The notes below the pieces were generated by a model that did not search any database, was not told the origin of the DNA, and saw only the letters and a program-made list of their open reading frames with translations. A DNA stretch of 61,415 nucleotides, from assembly GCA_944392965.1 (NCBI GenBank), contig CALXYM010000013.1, forward strand, positions 1 through 61,415. Reading direction: 5' to 3'. This DNA is from an uncultured Spirochaetaceae bacterium (GTDB lineage: Bacteria; Spirochaetota; Spirochaetia; Sphaerochaetales; Sphaerochaetaceae). Shown one piece after another: positions 25,135-33,809 of the stretch (the first letter of the stretch is position 1; the number at the start of each line of letters is the position of its first letter). Both the position numbers and the translations under genes were made by a program.

Positions 25135-26829
25135 ATGAATACTCTTGTAATAGTTTTAATCGCGGCTGTGTGTCTCATAGCGGCTTATATCCTCTATGGA
25201 CGCTGGCTGGCAAAAAAGTGGGGAATCGATCCAAAGGCAAAGACCCCCGCTGTTGTTCATAATGACGGGCAGGACTATGTTCCTACTGATGGATGGACGG
25301 TATTTGCACATCAGTTCTCATCGATAGCAGGTGCGGGGCCTGTAACAGGTGCGATACAGGCGGCGGTTTTCGGCTGGGTCCCGGTTCTTCTGTGGATCTT
25401 GATCGGAGGAATATTTTTCGGAGCGGTAACGGACTTCGGAGCGCTGTATGCAAGCGTGAAGAACGATGGAAAGTCGATGGGGCTGCTTATCGAGAAATAC
25501 ATCGGAAAGACAGGAAGAAAGCTCTTTCTTGGCTTCTGCTGGCTTTTCACGCTTATCGTAATGGCAGCCTTTGCCGATATGGTAGCCGATACGTTCAACG
25601 CATATACAATTGTCGATGGAGCAAGGACACTTGTAGCGGGTGCTGATATCAATGGAGCGGCGGGAAGCATCTCCATCTTCTTCATCCTCTTTTCCATCGT
25701 TGTCGGCCTCATACAGCATAAGATGAAGCTCACAGGCTGGAAAGAAGTCCTTCTCGGCCTTGCATTCACTGTTCTTTCCTTCATATGCGGAATGAACCTT
25801 CCTGTCCATATGGATAAGCAGTCATGGGTGCTTTTCGCTTTCGCCTTCATCTTTGTTGCCGCTGTCCTCCCGATGTGGCTTCTGATGCAACCAAGGGATT
25901 ACATGTCGACATTCATGTTCATCGGTATGATAATCGGTGCTGTCCTCGGCCTTATCTTTGCTCATCCGACCATGAATCTCATGCCGTTTACAGGCTTTAC
26001 AAACCCGCAGCTGGGAACGCTGTTTCCTATTCTCTTTGTAACTGTGGCATGCGGTGCGGTCTCCGGCTTTCATAGCCTTGTCTCATCCGGTACGTCATCC
26101 AAGACGATTTCGAACGAGAAGGATATGCTCAAGGTCGGCTATGGTGCCATGGTGCTGGAAAGCCTTCTTGCGACGATCGCCCTCTGTGTTGCAGGTGCAG
26201 CTGCATCGGCAGATGGTACGGCTGCCGCCGGTACTCCGTTCCAGATTTTCTCATCTGGCGTCGCTGGCTTTTTAGAGATGTTTGGCATTCCTGTATTCGT
26301 AGCCCAGAGCTTCATGACGATGTGCGTCTCAGCACTTGCTTTCACTACTCTTGATTCCGTTGCTAGGATAGGACGCATGTCCTTCCAAGAGCTTTTCAGC
26401 GTCGATGATATGAAGAATGCTGCAGTCTGGAGGAAAGTGCTCTGCAACAAATATGTGTCGACACTTATCACGCTCGCATTCGGATATCTTCTCACACAGG
26501 TCGGATATTCCAACATCTGGCCTCTTTTTGGAAGTGCGAACCAGCTGCTTAGCGCACTTGTTCTCATTACGCTTTGCGTGTTCCTGAAAGTCACAGGAAG
26601 GGAGATGAGAACGCTCATTCCACCATTCGTGATCATGCTGATAGTAACTTTCACGGCTCTTGTGCAGCGTTTTATCGCTCTTGTAAGGGCTTTTTCTGCT
26701 GGTACCGGCGTATTCATGATCGAAGGGCTTCAGCTCATCGTTGCCGTTCTTCTGATGATTCTCGGCGTTACGATCGTCGTGACATCGGGTAGGGAACTTA
26801 TAAGGAAGAAGGCCGGTCAGCATATCTGA
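25135..26829 (+). CDS. cstA: Carbon starvation protein CstA family transporter
   Basis: 564 residues with about 15-16 membrane segments. The opening YGRWLAKKWGIDP, DGWTVFAHQFSSIAGAGPVTGA (about residue 55) and FHSLVSSGTSSKTISNE (about 320) are the family signatures. CstA proteins take up peptides or pyruvate under carbon limitation. It is shorter than the roughly 700-residue E. coli form, lacking part of the C-terminal extension. TAGAGT (25122-25127) with TTTAAC 17 bases upstream ends seven bases before ATG 25135, without a Shine-Dalgarno. Confidence 0.88.
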   Translation: MNTLVIVLIAAVCLIAAYILYGRWLAKKWGIDPKAKTPAVVHNDGQDYVPTDGWTVFAHQFSSIAGAGPVTGAIQAAVFGWVPVLLWILIGGIFFGAVTDFGALYASVKNDGKSMGLLIEKYIGKTGRKLFLGFCWLFTLIVMAAFADMVADTFNAYTIVDGARTLVAGADINGAAGSISIFFILFSIVVGLIQHKMKLTGWKEVLLGLAFTVLSFICGMNLPVHMDKQSWVLFAFAFIFVAAVLPMWLLMQPRDYMSTFMFIGMIIGAVLGLIFAHPTMNLMPFTGFTNPQLGTLFPILFVTVACGAVSGFHSLVSSGTSSKTISNEKDMLKVGYGAMVLESLLATIALCVAGAAASADGTAAAGTPFQIFSSGVAGFLEMFGIPVFVAQSFMTMCVSALAFTTLDSVARIGRMSFQELFSVDDMKNAAVWRKVLCNKYVSTLITLAFGYLLTQVGYSNIWPLFGSANQLLSALVLITLCVFLKVTGREMRTLIPPFVIMLIVTFTALVQRFIALVRAFSAGTGVFMIEGLQLIVAVLLMILGVTIVVTSGRELIRKKAGQHI

Positions 26830-26851
26830 TGAATAGTTGAGACTGCATTGG

Positions 26852-26881
26852 CTCCCCTCATAAAAAGGGGAGTCTTTTTTT
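26852..26881 (+). terminator. Rho-independent terminator after cstA
   Basis: CTCCCC (26852-26857) and GGGGAG (26867-26872) with a 9-base loop, then TC and seven T. Confidence 0.85.
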
Positions 26882-27007
26882 GCTGCCTCAGGCCCTCTCC
26901 TGTCCTCTATTTAGTTCCAGAGCAGAGAGTCTTTGTGGACAATTCATCGCATAGAATGATGAGGCTTCGTTTCATTTAATTCATTCTTTCACGATGGTGG
27001 AATCTGA

Positions 27008-27100
27008 TGAATTCTCTCCTCTCTATCACTTTTCCAAAACGTATTATTTCGATCCCGATGTATTTGTGCTATAGTCTTATTCACGATGAGCGAGATGAAG
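27008..27100 (+). repeat. Second copy of the region found before cstA
   Basis: This copy contains the promoter and start of the coiled-coil gene, with extended -10 TGC-TATAGT (27067-27075). It matches 24959-25058 over roughly 90 bases by eye, so one is likely an old duplication of the other around cstA. Confidence 0.5.
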
Positions 27101-28060
27101 AGGGTCCTCCTTGATAAACGAAATGAACTCTTTACACACCTTTCCATTGCCACGATAGAAGACTCCTATGAGCCGAAGGTCGGCATGAGTCTCAGGCGGG
27201 AGCTTTTGAGTCTGATCAGGGAAAACGGGAAGGTGGAGGAAAGAAGCCGGGATGCCGTCTCTTCTGCTGCCCGTAGAGAGAAGATAGAGGCCTTATTGGC
27301 CAATACGGAGAGAAAGAAGCAGGCACTTAAGGAGAACCTTAACAGGAATTACACCCTTCTTGGCGAATTGATGTTCGAGCAGAGGAAGATGAATGTTCTT
27401 TCTGAGAAGATAGATTTCCTTGAAGACGATTACAGACAGTATCTGAGGATGCAGGATGACGGGACGCAAGGGCCACTGAGGAGAATGCTCTCAAGACTGG
27501 ATCAGTCATCATTTGAGAAGGATGGTCCACGGCGATATCTTAATTACGCGAGAAAACTGTATGAGGAAGGGAAAGAGGATCTGGTGACAGGGGAGAGAGC
27601 AGAGGCGATAAAAAGGGAGATTGAAACGCTTTCATCCCGTCTTGATGCTCAGGAGAACGCATATTCGGTGCTGCGTGGAAAACTGGAAGGGGAGGGCATC
27701 CCCTTGGAAGAGGGGGTAAATAATACTACCTCTGATTTGAAAAAATTCCTGATAGGCTATGGAACCTACCTCTTTGAGAATGGACAGAAGTGGATAGATG
27801 AGAATACTCCGGATGATATACTGGATCTCATCAGTGCTCTTTTGGAGAATGAGAAGGTTCTGGATGCCGAGGAGCGCAGGATAAGAGCGGAAGAGGGAAG
27901 GGCGAAGGCTAAGGAGATTGATGCTTTGATAAAAGAGAATCGCATGCGCATTGGTGCTCTTGAGGCTGAGCTGGAGAGGCTGGAAGGTAAGATAAGCACG
28001 CTTCGCCATGAGATAATGGAACTGGAAAAAGAGAAGGAATCGTATACGTTTGATAACTAG
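27086..28060 (+). CDS. Coiled-coil protein of unknown function
   Basis: 324 residues, soluble, very rich in Glu, Lys and Arg. Long heptad-like stretches occupy residues 50-125 (KIEALLANTERKKQALKEN) and 250-320 (RIRAEEGRAKAKEIDALIKE, LEAELERLEGKISTLRHEI). No signal peptide or membrane segment. No family recognised; a structural or adaptor role is possible. The start region repeats the degenerate sequence in front of cstA. The stop overlaps the convergent rluA-type gene by four bases. Confidence 0.7.
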   Translation: MSEMKRVLLDKRNELFTHLSIATIEDSYEPKVGMSLRRELLSLIRENGKVEERSRDAVSSAARREKIEALLANTERKKQALKENLNRNYTLLGELMFEQRKMNVLSEKIDFLEDDYRQYLRMQDDGTQGPLRRMLSRLDQSSFEKDGPRRYLNYARKLYEEGKEDLVTGERAEAIKREIETLSSRLDAQENAYSVLRGKLEGEGIPLEEGVNNTTSDLKKFLIGYGTYLFENGQKWIDENTPDDILDLISALLENEKVLDAEERRIRAEEGRAKAKEIDALIKENRMRIGALEAELERLEGKISTLRHEIMELEKEKESYTFDN

Positions 28061-29304
28061 AAGGGAACTGGAGCGGAGAAGCTTATCACTTCTTTCGTCC
28101 TTGGATGGTTTATCGTAATCTTTGCTGCATGAAGCATGAGCCTTTCGTTTTCGATATAGTGCCCATAGAGCCTGTCTGAGAGTATCGGATGCCCGATATA
28201 CGCTGAATGTACTCTCAACTGATGGGTTCTTCCTGTTTGAGGAAAGAAGCGCACCCTTGAACAGAGAATCCCGTCCTTCCATTCATAAGAGAGCACACTG
28301 TAGCCGGTCACAGCCTTTTTACCCAATTCAAAGTCTATTATCTGGTATGGCCTGTTATCGACGTCAAGGCGCATGGGAGCATCAATCACACCCTCCTTCT
28401 GTTCAATTCTTCCCTCAAGAAGTGCCTCATATTCCTTTCTCACGTTTCTTCTTTCAAAATCCATTGAGAGAGTCCTGTGTGCCTCCCTGTTGAGGGCAAG
28501 GACCATGATGCCGGAAGTATCCATGTCGAGACGGTGTACGAACGGGCTTACCGGAACATGGGGAAATATCTTTTTCAGTCTTTCGGATGCGCTGTCGAGT
28601 TTCTCTATCCCCTTTCCCGGAGCAGAGAGCAGGCCTGAGTCCTTGTTTATCACGGCAATGTCCTCATCAAGGTATATGAAATCAAGAGTCAGCATCCTCT
28701 TTATTATCTTCTCACACCTTTCCCTGCATGGCTCATAGCACTCACCGCATCTTCTTTCCTTTGTATCAAGGCCGTAGTAGAATTCGGTGAAACCAAGTAT
28801 CTTATAACCCTTCCTCATCGCATGGTTAAGGACTTTTATCCCCGCACAGTCTCCGCTTCCTGTACCCATTCTCCCTTCTTTGACATCTTTCAGTGTGAAC
28901 TCGTTCCCATTTATATCAGTGAATACATGGAGGTCTGCGAATTTCTCAGCATAGAAGGATGATCTTCTTTTTCTCTCTTCTTCGGAGATGGAGGGGTCTT
29001 TCACCATCCTATCACTCTCCTCCTCAAGGGCCTTGAAGCTGTTTATGCTGTATGTCGGATTCACATATCCGGGGACCTTGTGGCATCCCTCCGCAAGACC
29101 TGAGTAACCACGCAGCGTGATCTTCTCTCCCTCCTTCGTCTCTGCGATGAGGATGGCAAACATCAGGCCCTTCCTCTCATGAAAGAGATTCCTGCTCTTG
29201 AATTTCTCAGATGGGGGAAATGAATAACTTCCAGATTCCTCGAAATGCCTTATCATGTCGTCTTTCTCTTTAAGGACTTCTTCTGTCACGAGTGAAAAAG
29301 GCAT
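28057..29304 (-). CDS. RluA-family pseudouridine synthase with long N-terminal domain
   Basis: 415 residues. The C-terminal 210 are a typical RluA catalytic domain: IAVINKDSGLLSAPG, then FVHRLDMDTSGIMVLAL with the catalytic Asp of HRLD, and TGRTHQLRVH. The N-terminal 190 residues are an extra domain seen in long RluA relatives of anaerobes, ending in a Cys-rich stretch RRCGECYEPCRERCEK that could bind metal. It modifies rRNA or tRNA; the site is not predictable. AGGAGATGA lies before the ATG. Confidence 0.85.
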   Translation of the reverse strand: MPFSLVTEEVLKEKDDMIRHFEESGSYSFPPSEKFKSRNLFHERKGLMFAILIAETKEGEKITLRGYSGLAEGCHKVPGYVNPTYSINSFKALEEESDRMVKDPSISEEERKRRSSFYAEKFADLHVFTDINGNEFTLKDVKEGRMGTGSGDCAGIKVLNHAMRKGYKILGFTEFYYGLDTKERRCGECYEPCRERCEKIIKRMLTLDFIYLDEDIAVINKDSGLLSAPGKGIEKLDSASERLKKIFPHVPVSPFVHRLDMDTSGIMVLALNREAHRTLSMDFERRNVRKEYEALLEGRIEQKEGVIDAPMRLDVDNRPYQIIDFELGKKAVTGYSVLSYEWKDGILCSRVRFFPQTGRTHQLRVHSAYIGHPILSDRLYGHYIENERLMLHAAKITINHPRTKEVISFSAPVPF

Positions 29305-29797
29305 TTGTCATCTCCTGTTCTGAAAACTGGGTATCGATAATAATTACTTATATTATATAAAATAAAATATACCAGCAATCGATATTTCTTATTCAAATAT
29401 AACATACTATTATCATTTTTTTTGTGAAAAGGCTATGGAAATCGTCTTTTTTCTCATTTACGTTTCCTTCTAGTTTGATTTTAGTACAATACGGGTACAT
29501 TCTCATGTGATCTACTCTCCATGCTGTCCCATACTATATGACTGAAGATGGAGCTTCCTCTCGCTCAAGACGCCTGCTGGCATCAGGAATGGCGAACTTT
29601 CACCACTGGCCTCGCGACATATTTATAATGATCTTATCGCAAAAGACGTGGAAGTTTCTCAAAAATATAAAGGAAATTACACCTTTTGTCTGATACCCGA
29701 GAATGCAAATCTATTTTTCTCTTGCTAGTTTTTTCAAAGTGAAGTAAACGACATAACAAGAATTGATAAGTACCCAATTTTGCTTTATATTAACATC
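29305..29797. other. AT-rich gap with possible coding remnants
   Basis: No intact gene. The first 150 bases are very AT-rich. From about 29510 the composition becomes gene-like (for example a frame reading KDVEVSQKYKGNYTF and PENANLFFSC to a stop at 29727-29729), but no frame stays open. It looks like the remains of a gene beside the toxin-antitoxin module. A tRNA-end-like repeat is at 29364-29382. Confidence 0.35.
29364..29382 (+). repeat. Copy of the tRNA-Leu 3' end (possible attachment site)
   Basis: AAAATATACCAGCAATCGA matches 30520-30538 at 17 of 19 positions. The latter spans the 3' end of tRNA-Leu(CAA) and its flank. The pair brackets the toxin-antitoxin module, as attL/attR of a small integrated element would. 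Confidence 0.45.
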
Positions 29798-30068
29798 ATG
29801 GAAGGATACGAGGTTGTAATCAGTCGCAAGGCTTTAAAAGACATAGATAAGCTAGGAAAAAAAAGAGAAGGAAGTTCTTGCAAAGCTGATTACAGATCTT
29901 CGCATTTCAGGTCCAGTACAGCCGAGCTACCCGCATTACAGCTCACTTGGAGGAAATAGATACCATTGCCACTTGAGCTACCATTGGGTGGCCTGCTGGA
30001 ATTTGGAGAAAGGACAGTTGAGAATAGAGGTATATTATGTTGGTAGTCGTGAATCAGCCCCTTATTAA
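29798..30068 (+). pseudogene. RelE-like toxin gene with a +1 frameshift in an A8 tract
   Basis: The first frame from ATG 29798 reads EGYEVVISRKALKDIDKLGKK. After the run of eight A (29857-29864) the homologous reading moves by one base: KEVLAKLITDLRISGPV, then YSSLGGNRYHCHLSYHWVACW, then LRIEVYYVGSREDAPY-type ending (here SRESAPY), stop at 30066-30068. Removing one A restores a toxin of about 90 residues of the RelE/HigB fold, which cleaves mRNA at the ribosome. The gene overlaps the antitoxin start by 32 bases. Slippage in the tract could still make some active toxin. Confidence 0.8.
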
Positions 30069-30408
30069 TGATTTTAAAATCGAAGGTACTCTTTCCAGTA
30101 CTTTCCTTGATAATCTCAAGAAAGAGTTCGGTGATTCGATGAAGATCATCCATCAAGATGAGGATGAGAGATGGGTGAATGTAAATGACATGGATTGGTA
30201 CAAGGAAGAACTAGCAAAGGAAACCCCGGGGAGTAATCTTAGGTTTTACCGCAAGCTTGTAGGTATGACACAGAAAGATCTTGCCGATAAGCTTGATATG
30301 AGCAAACAGCATGTATCGGACATGGAAAGGGATAAGAGAGCGATTAGCAAAACGACAGCGAAGAAACTCGCGAAGATATTCAAGGTTTCCGTGGCAAGGT
30401 TCATCTGA
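30037..30408 (+). CDS. Xre-family antitoxin
   Basis: 123 residues. An N-terminal 65-residue part is probably the toxin-neutralising region. The helix-turn-helix (FYRKLVGMTQKDLADKLDMS, HVSDMERDKRAISKTTAKKLAK) occupies residues 70-120. It should bind DNA and repress the module. Order toxin then antitoxin, as in HigBA-type systems. AGAGG lies about six bases before ATG 30037, inside the toxin frame. Confidence 0.8.
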   Translation: MLVVVNQPLINDFKIEGTLSSTFLDNLKKEFGDSMKIIHQDEDERWVNVNDMDWYKEELAKETPGSNLRFYRKLVGMTQKDLADKLDMSKQHVSDMERDKRAISKTTAKKLAKIFKVSVARFI

Positions 30409-30519
30409 TACTTGTTATGAATACTGTTCATGCTCTTACACGGAGTGCAAAAGCATTTCTCTAGAACAGTTTGAGTTCTGTTAGGTTACTCCCGTGCCAT
30501 GAGAGTATGTATAAGTTTA

Positions 30520-30538
30520 AAAATATACCGGCAATCGG
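30520..30538 (+). repeat. tRNA-Leu 3' end, partner of the repeat at 29364
   Basis: AAAATATACCGGCAATCGG, with two mismatches to 29364-29382. It lies at the 3' end of the tRNA gene, the usual integration site of tRNA-targeting elements. Confidence 0.45.
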
Positions 30539-30608
30539 ACTTGAACCGATACAGGATCGCTCCCGGTAGATTTTGAGTCTACTGTGTCTACCATTCCACC
30601 ATGCCGGC
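30526..30608 (-). tRNA. tRNA-Leu (CAA)
   Basis: On the minus strand the acceptor strand GCCGGCA pairs with TGCCGGT (one G-T pair). The anticodon stem GTAGA/TCTAC holds loop CTCAAAA, anticodon CAA at 30573-30575. A long variable arm (GGGAGCGATCC region) marks class II leucine tRNA, and the T loop is GTTCAAGTC-like. Length 83 bases with discriminator A; CCA is not encoded. It decodes UUG. Confidence 0.92.
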
Positions 30609-30658
30609 TAAAAGCATTCCTATATTAGCAAAAAGGTTCTTTTAGGTAAAGTGAAAGA

Positions 30659-30688
30659 TTGAATAACCTTTAAGCTTTGCAGTATTCT
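30659..30688 (+). promoter_or_regulatory. Promoter of the patatin-barrel gene
   Basis: TTGAAT (30659-30664), 18 bases, TATTCT (30683-30688), then six bases to ATG 30695 and no Shine-Dalgarno. Confidence 0.55.
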
Positions 30689-30694
30689 ATCTGT

Positions 30695-32698
30695 ATGTTT
30701 AAACGCGTGCTGATTTTTTTTCTGATAATGCTTTCATCCTCCTTACTTTTTGCAGAAGAATCATTACCATCCAGTGATGATTATTTTTTCATAAGTGACA
30801 TTCCCGTCACATATGGGGATGAAGGCTTCAGGGAGAGGATACTTGTACGTACTAATGGAGAGAGGGATCCGATAGGACTTGTCCTGACTGGAGGGAGTGC
30901 CAGGGCGATCGCACATCTTGGGGTTCTCGCATATCTTGAGGAGAACGGGATCATTCCCGATTTCATAATAAGCAATTCGATGGGATCGATAATCGCACTG
31001 CTTTATGCTGCGGGGCTTGAACCTGAGCAGATAGCAGAGTTTCTCATGATTGGGGACCTGTCAAGCTATTTTAACGTAACACTGCCATTATATGGCGGTC
31101 TGCTCGATCCAACAGGTTTCAAAAGCCTGGTGGAGTCCGTAGTCGGCGAGGATCTTCGTCTTGAGGATCTAAATATTCCTGTGATGGTCGTCTGTGATGA
31201 TCTTGTTACCAAAAGGGAGATCCGGATTGCTGAAGGTGATTTCGCAGATGTCCTCATCGCGTCCTTTGCACTTCCCGTATATTTCCCTCCAATGGAGTAT
31301 AATGGACATCTCCTTCTCGATGGGGGTGTTAAAACGCTTGCTCCGATATCCATCGCATATGAGTATTCGGATACGGTTGTAATCTCCACGACTTTCTATG
31401 ATCTGGATACCCTTAATCTTCTTAATCCAATAACCATTTTAAACAGTGCTTTCGATATCGGTAAGAGGCAGAAGGCTGCATCCGATATGAAATCTCATCC
31501 CGGGTACATCTGGATAAGATGCAATGTCGAGCAGTTCTCCTTCATGGATTTTGCAGCCGCAGAGGAGATGTTGGTTATCGGGCATGAGTCTGCGAAGGCG
31601 CAGAGCGAAGCGCTGAACAAGCTTTATAAGAGGGGTACGGATGAGTTCGATGAGCTCAGGGCCTCCTATAAGGAGAACATCGAGAGGGCGAGAAACAATC
31701 TCTATTACTTTAACAGGGTAGAGACTAATAGCGTATCAAACATCCTGTCTTTAGGTTACAAGAGCTACCAGGGGGATGACACATATCTGAATGAGGAGTT
31801 CGCCTTAGGTGTGGAATATCGTCTCCGTTATCGCATGGTTGAGATGGAAGCCATAATCGGTTATGCCTTCAACACACATAGCTCCACCTTTGACAAGGAT
31901 GGGCTCATCGCGGATTTGGCTTTCAATATATATCCCCTTCAACGTCTGAGGTTCTCATTTGAAGGCAATGCCACATGGTACAGCGTCAGGTGGACGCCGT
32001 CTTTATATGCCCGACAGGGAATGGATTTCAGACTCTTGATGATCCCAGATACGTTCTCCCTGAGCCTGAGAGAAGGCTTTGAGTATTTCCGTACCCCCGA
32101 TGATATGCGTACGCATGATAGTACTGCATCTAATTCAATCTACCTCTTCAATACCGCATTTGATCTCAATTATAAGATGAATCCTTGGCAGATGGATGCT
32201 TCACTGGGCTATATGTTCACATCTGAGAAGAACGTGGGAGATTTTAGGCAGTACATTGAGTTCAATATGGACAACCGTTTTTCCCTGCCTCTCTCATTCT
32301 TCCTCGAGGCCTCTGTATTCACGCGTATCGCCATTGATGGACGGACAGGAGTTCCGATCTTCTTCCGTGACGGTTTTGAAAGTAATGTAATCGATCCCTG
32401 GTTCGGATACAGGCCTGAGAAAAACGAGGCATTTGCCGCGATAATCAATCTATCTGCTGGATACGCGCTTCCCATTTCCCCGACGATCGCCGAATTCCTC
32501 ATATTCGATGATACCGAGTTTTCAGCCTATTTTGATATGTATCTCAATGGCCTTTTGTTCAATTTCTCGACAGGCGTCGACATTCAGACGAGGATGAGCC
32601 TGATCGGACTTATAGATCTTCCTGTAAAGATCCGTCTTGGCTATGACAGCATATCCAAGTCCTTCCTCGGCTCGCTCCTTTTCACGGTCGATTACTGA
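30695..32698 (+). CDS. Patatin-like phospholipase fused to an outer-membrane barrel (type Vd/PlpD-like)
   Basis: 667 residues. Signal peptide 1-20 (ends LLFAEE). Patatin domain about 45-240: LVLTGGSARAIAHLGVLAYL (oxyanion loop, with S where G is usual), ISNSMGSIIALLY (nucleophile Ser) and LLDGGVKTLAPI (catalytic Asp), so the dyad is intact. From about 330 alternating aromatic beta-strands run to the end, closing with SFLGSLLFTVDY, a barrel-type C terminus. No clear POTRA domain is seen between them. It is likely a surface or periplasmic lipase. Confidence 0.82.
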   Translation: MFKRVLIFFLIMLSSSLLFAEESLPSSDDYFFISDIPVTYGDEGFRERILVRTNGERDPIGLVLTGGSARAIAHLGVLAYLEENGIIPDFIISNSMGSIIALLYAAGLEPEQIAEFLMIGDLSSYFNVTLPLYGGLLDPTGFKSLVESVVGEDLRLEDLNIPVMVVCDDLVTKREIRIAEGDFADVLIASFALPVYFPPMEYNGHLLLDGGVKTLAPISIAYEYSDTVVISTTFYDLDTLNLLNPITILNSAFDIGKRQKAASDMKSHPGYIWIRCNVEQFSFMDFAAAEEMLVIGHESAKAQSEALNKLYKRGTDEFDELRASYKENIERARNNLYYFNRVETNSVSNILSLGYKSYQGDDTYLNEEFALGVEYRLRYRMVEMEAIIGYAFNTHSSTFDKDGLIADLAFNIYPLQRLRFSFEGNATWYSVRWTPSLYARQGMDFRLLMIPDTFSLSLREGFEYFRTPDDMRTHDSTASNSIYLFNTAFDLNYKMNPWQMDASLGYMFTSEKNVGDFRQYIEFNMDNRFSLPLSFFLEASVFTRIAIDGRTGVPIFFRDGFESNVIDPWFGYRPEKNEAFAAIINLSAGYALPISPTIAEFLIFDDTEFSAYFDMYLNGLLFNFSTGVDIQTRMSLIGLIDLPVKIRLGYDSISKSFLGSLLFTVDY

Positions 32699-33762
32699 TC
32701 ATGCCTGCTCAGCCATTCCTCATCCTCTGCAGTAAGGTCCGTGCTGACATCTTCCTCATACTCTTCCACCTCTTCTTCCTTCATTGAGCTGTCATCATGG
32801 AAGTCGGGCATCTCCTCGTAGCCGGGGATGATGTCATCTTCAGAGCGTACTGTCTCAATTTTTCTTATCTTTGGAAGGCTGGATTTCAGGGCAAGCGTCC
32901 TGTCATTGTTTATCGCATCCACCCATTTGAGCCTCGTCTCCGGGTTCTCAAGACCTTCTATCATGGTCTCTATCTCATCTTTCTGCAGAAGAGAGGTGTT
33001 TGAGAATGATGTGTAAAGGGCATCATGGAGTTTTTCTATGGCATCCCTGACATGCCCGTATTTCAAATACACCATAGCGTAGTGGATATATGGATCAGGG
33101 TAGGTCGGATCAATCTGCGAGAAGAGCTTTTCAAGGGTGATTCCCGCCTTCTTATAATCCGAGGAGAGGATGAAGTATACGGCCTGTATGTCTATCAGGG
33201 CGATGCTTGTCGCATTATAGTGGAACGCTTCTGCCAGCGTTTTCCGGTAATTCTTCTTGTCATTCTTTGCCAGGTAATATGTGCAGAGATTTGCGTACAG
33301 ATTCGCACTCTTGGTTTTTTCCTTCTTCACATCTTCTGCAAGTGCGATGGCCTTATCCACGTCACGGATCATCCAGTAGTACATGGAAAGAGAGAGCTTT
33401 GCCCCGTTACGGATGTTCTTTGAACTGCTTGCAGTCATCTCTTCAAGATTTTTCCTTGCCTTCTCTATATCTCCATGTTGCAGGACGAGGGTCGCTGCAA
33501 TCACGGTATTGTTCTCTGAACATCCGAGATCCAGGGCTTTTTCCATCATCTTCACGCCCTTTTCCAGCTCAAGAGGGTTCTTTCTCGCTATTATCTTGGT
33601 CGCTTTCGCATAGACCTGGTTTCCCCTGTTTAAAAAGGCGAGTACAAGAAGTCCCACTATGAGGACGATGAATTTTGTTTGATTGGATGCCTCGACAAAG
33701 AGGATGAATGCGGCCATCAGCACGATCAGAATGAGGCAGAGCGCCATCTTATATTTTCTCAT
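32692..33762 (-). CDS. Membrane-anchored TPR protein
   Basis: 356 residues. Two adjacent membrane segments (residues 5-22 and 28-45) are followed by tetratricopeptide-like helical repeats (about 55-290: KGVKMMEKALDLGCSENNT, AKLSLSMYYWMIRDVDKA, YIHYAMVYLKYGHVRDAIE). The last 60 residues are acidic and probably disordered. It may scaffold an envelope complex; no specific role is visible. ATG 33762 with AGGTGA upstream. It overlaps the patatin gene end by seven bases and is divergent from queH. Confidence 0.75.
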   Translation of the reverse strand: MRKYKMALCLILIVLMAAFILFVEASNQTKFIVLIVGLLVLAFLNRGNQVYAKATKIIARKNPLELEKGVKMMEKALDLGCSENNTVIAATLVLQHGDIEKARKNLEEMTASSSKNIRNGAKLSLSMYYWMIRDVDKAIALAEDVKKEKTKSANLYANLCTYYLAKNDKKNYRKTLAEAFHYNATSIALIDIQAVYFILSSDYKKAGITLEKLFSQIDPTYPDPYIHYAMVYLKYGHVRDAIEKLHDALYTSFSNTSLLQKDEIETMIEGLENPETRLKWVDAINNDRTLALKSSLPKIRKIETVRSEDDIIPGYEEMPDFHDDSSMKEEEVEEYEEDVSTDLTAEDEEWLSRHDQ

Positions 33763-33809
33763 AAAGTCACCTGTGAAAAACTCAAATTTTATTCTATTAT
33801 ATGAACTAT

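Noticed and set aside
25311-26823. Several minus-strand frames of 160-190 codons
   Set aside because: They are shadows of cstA, with no recognisable domains and no ribosome sites.
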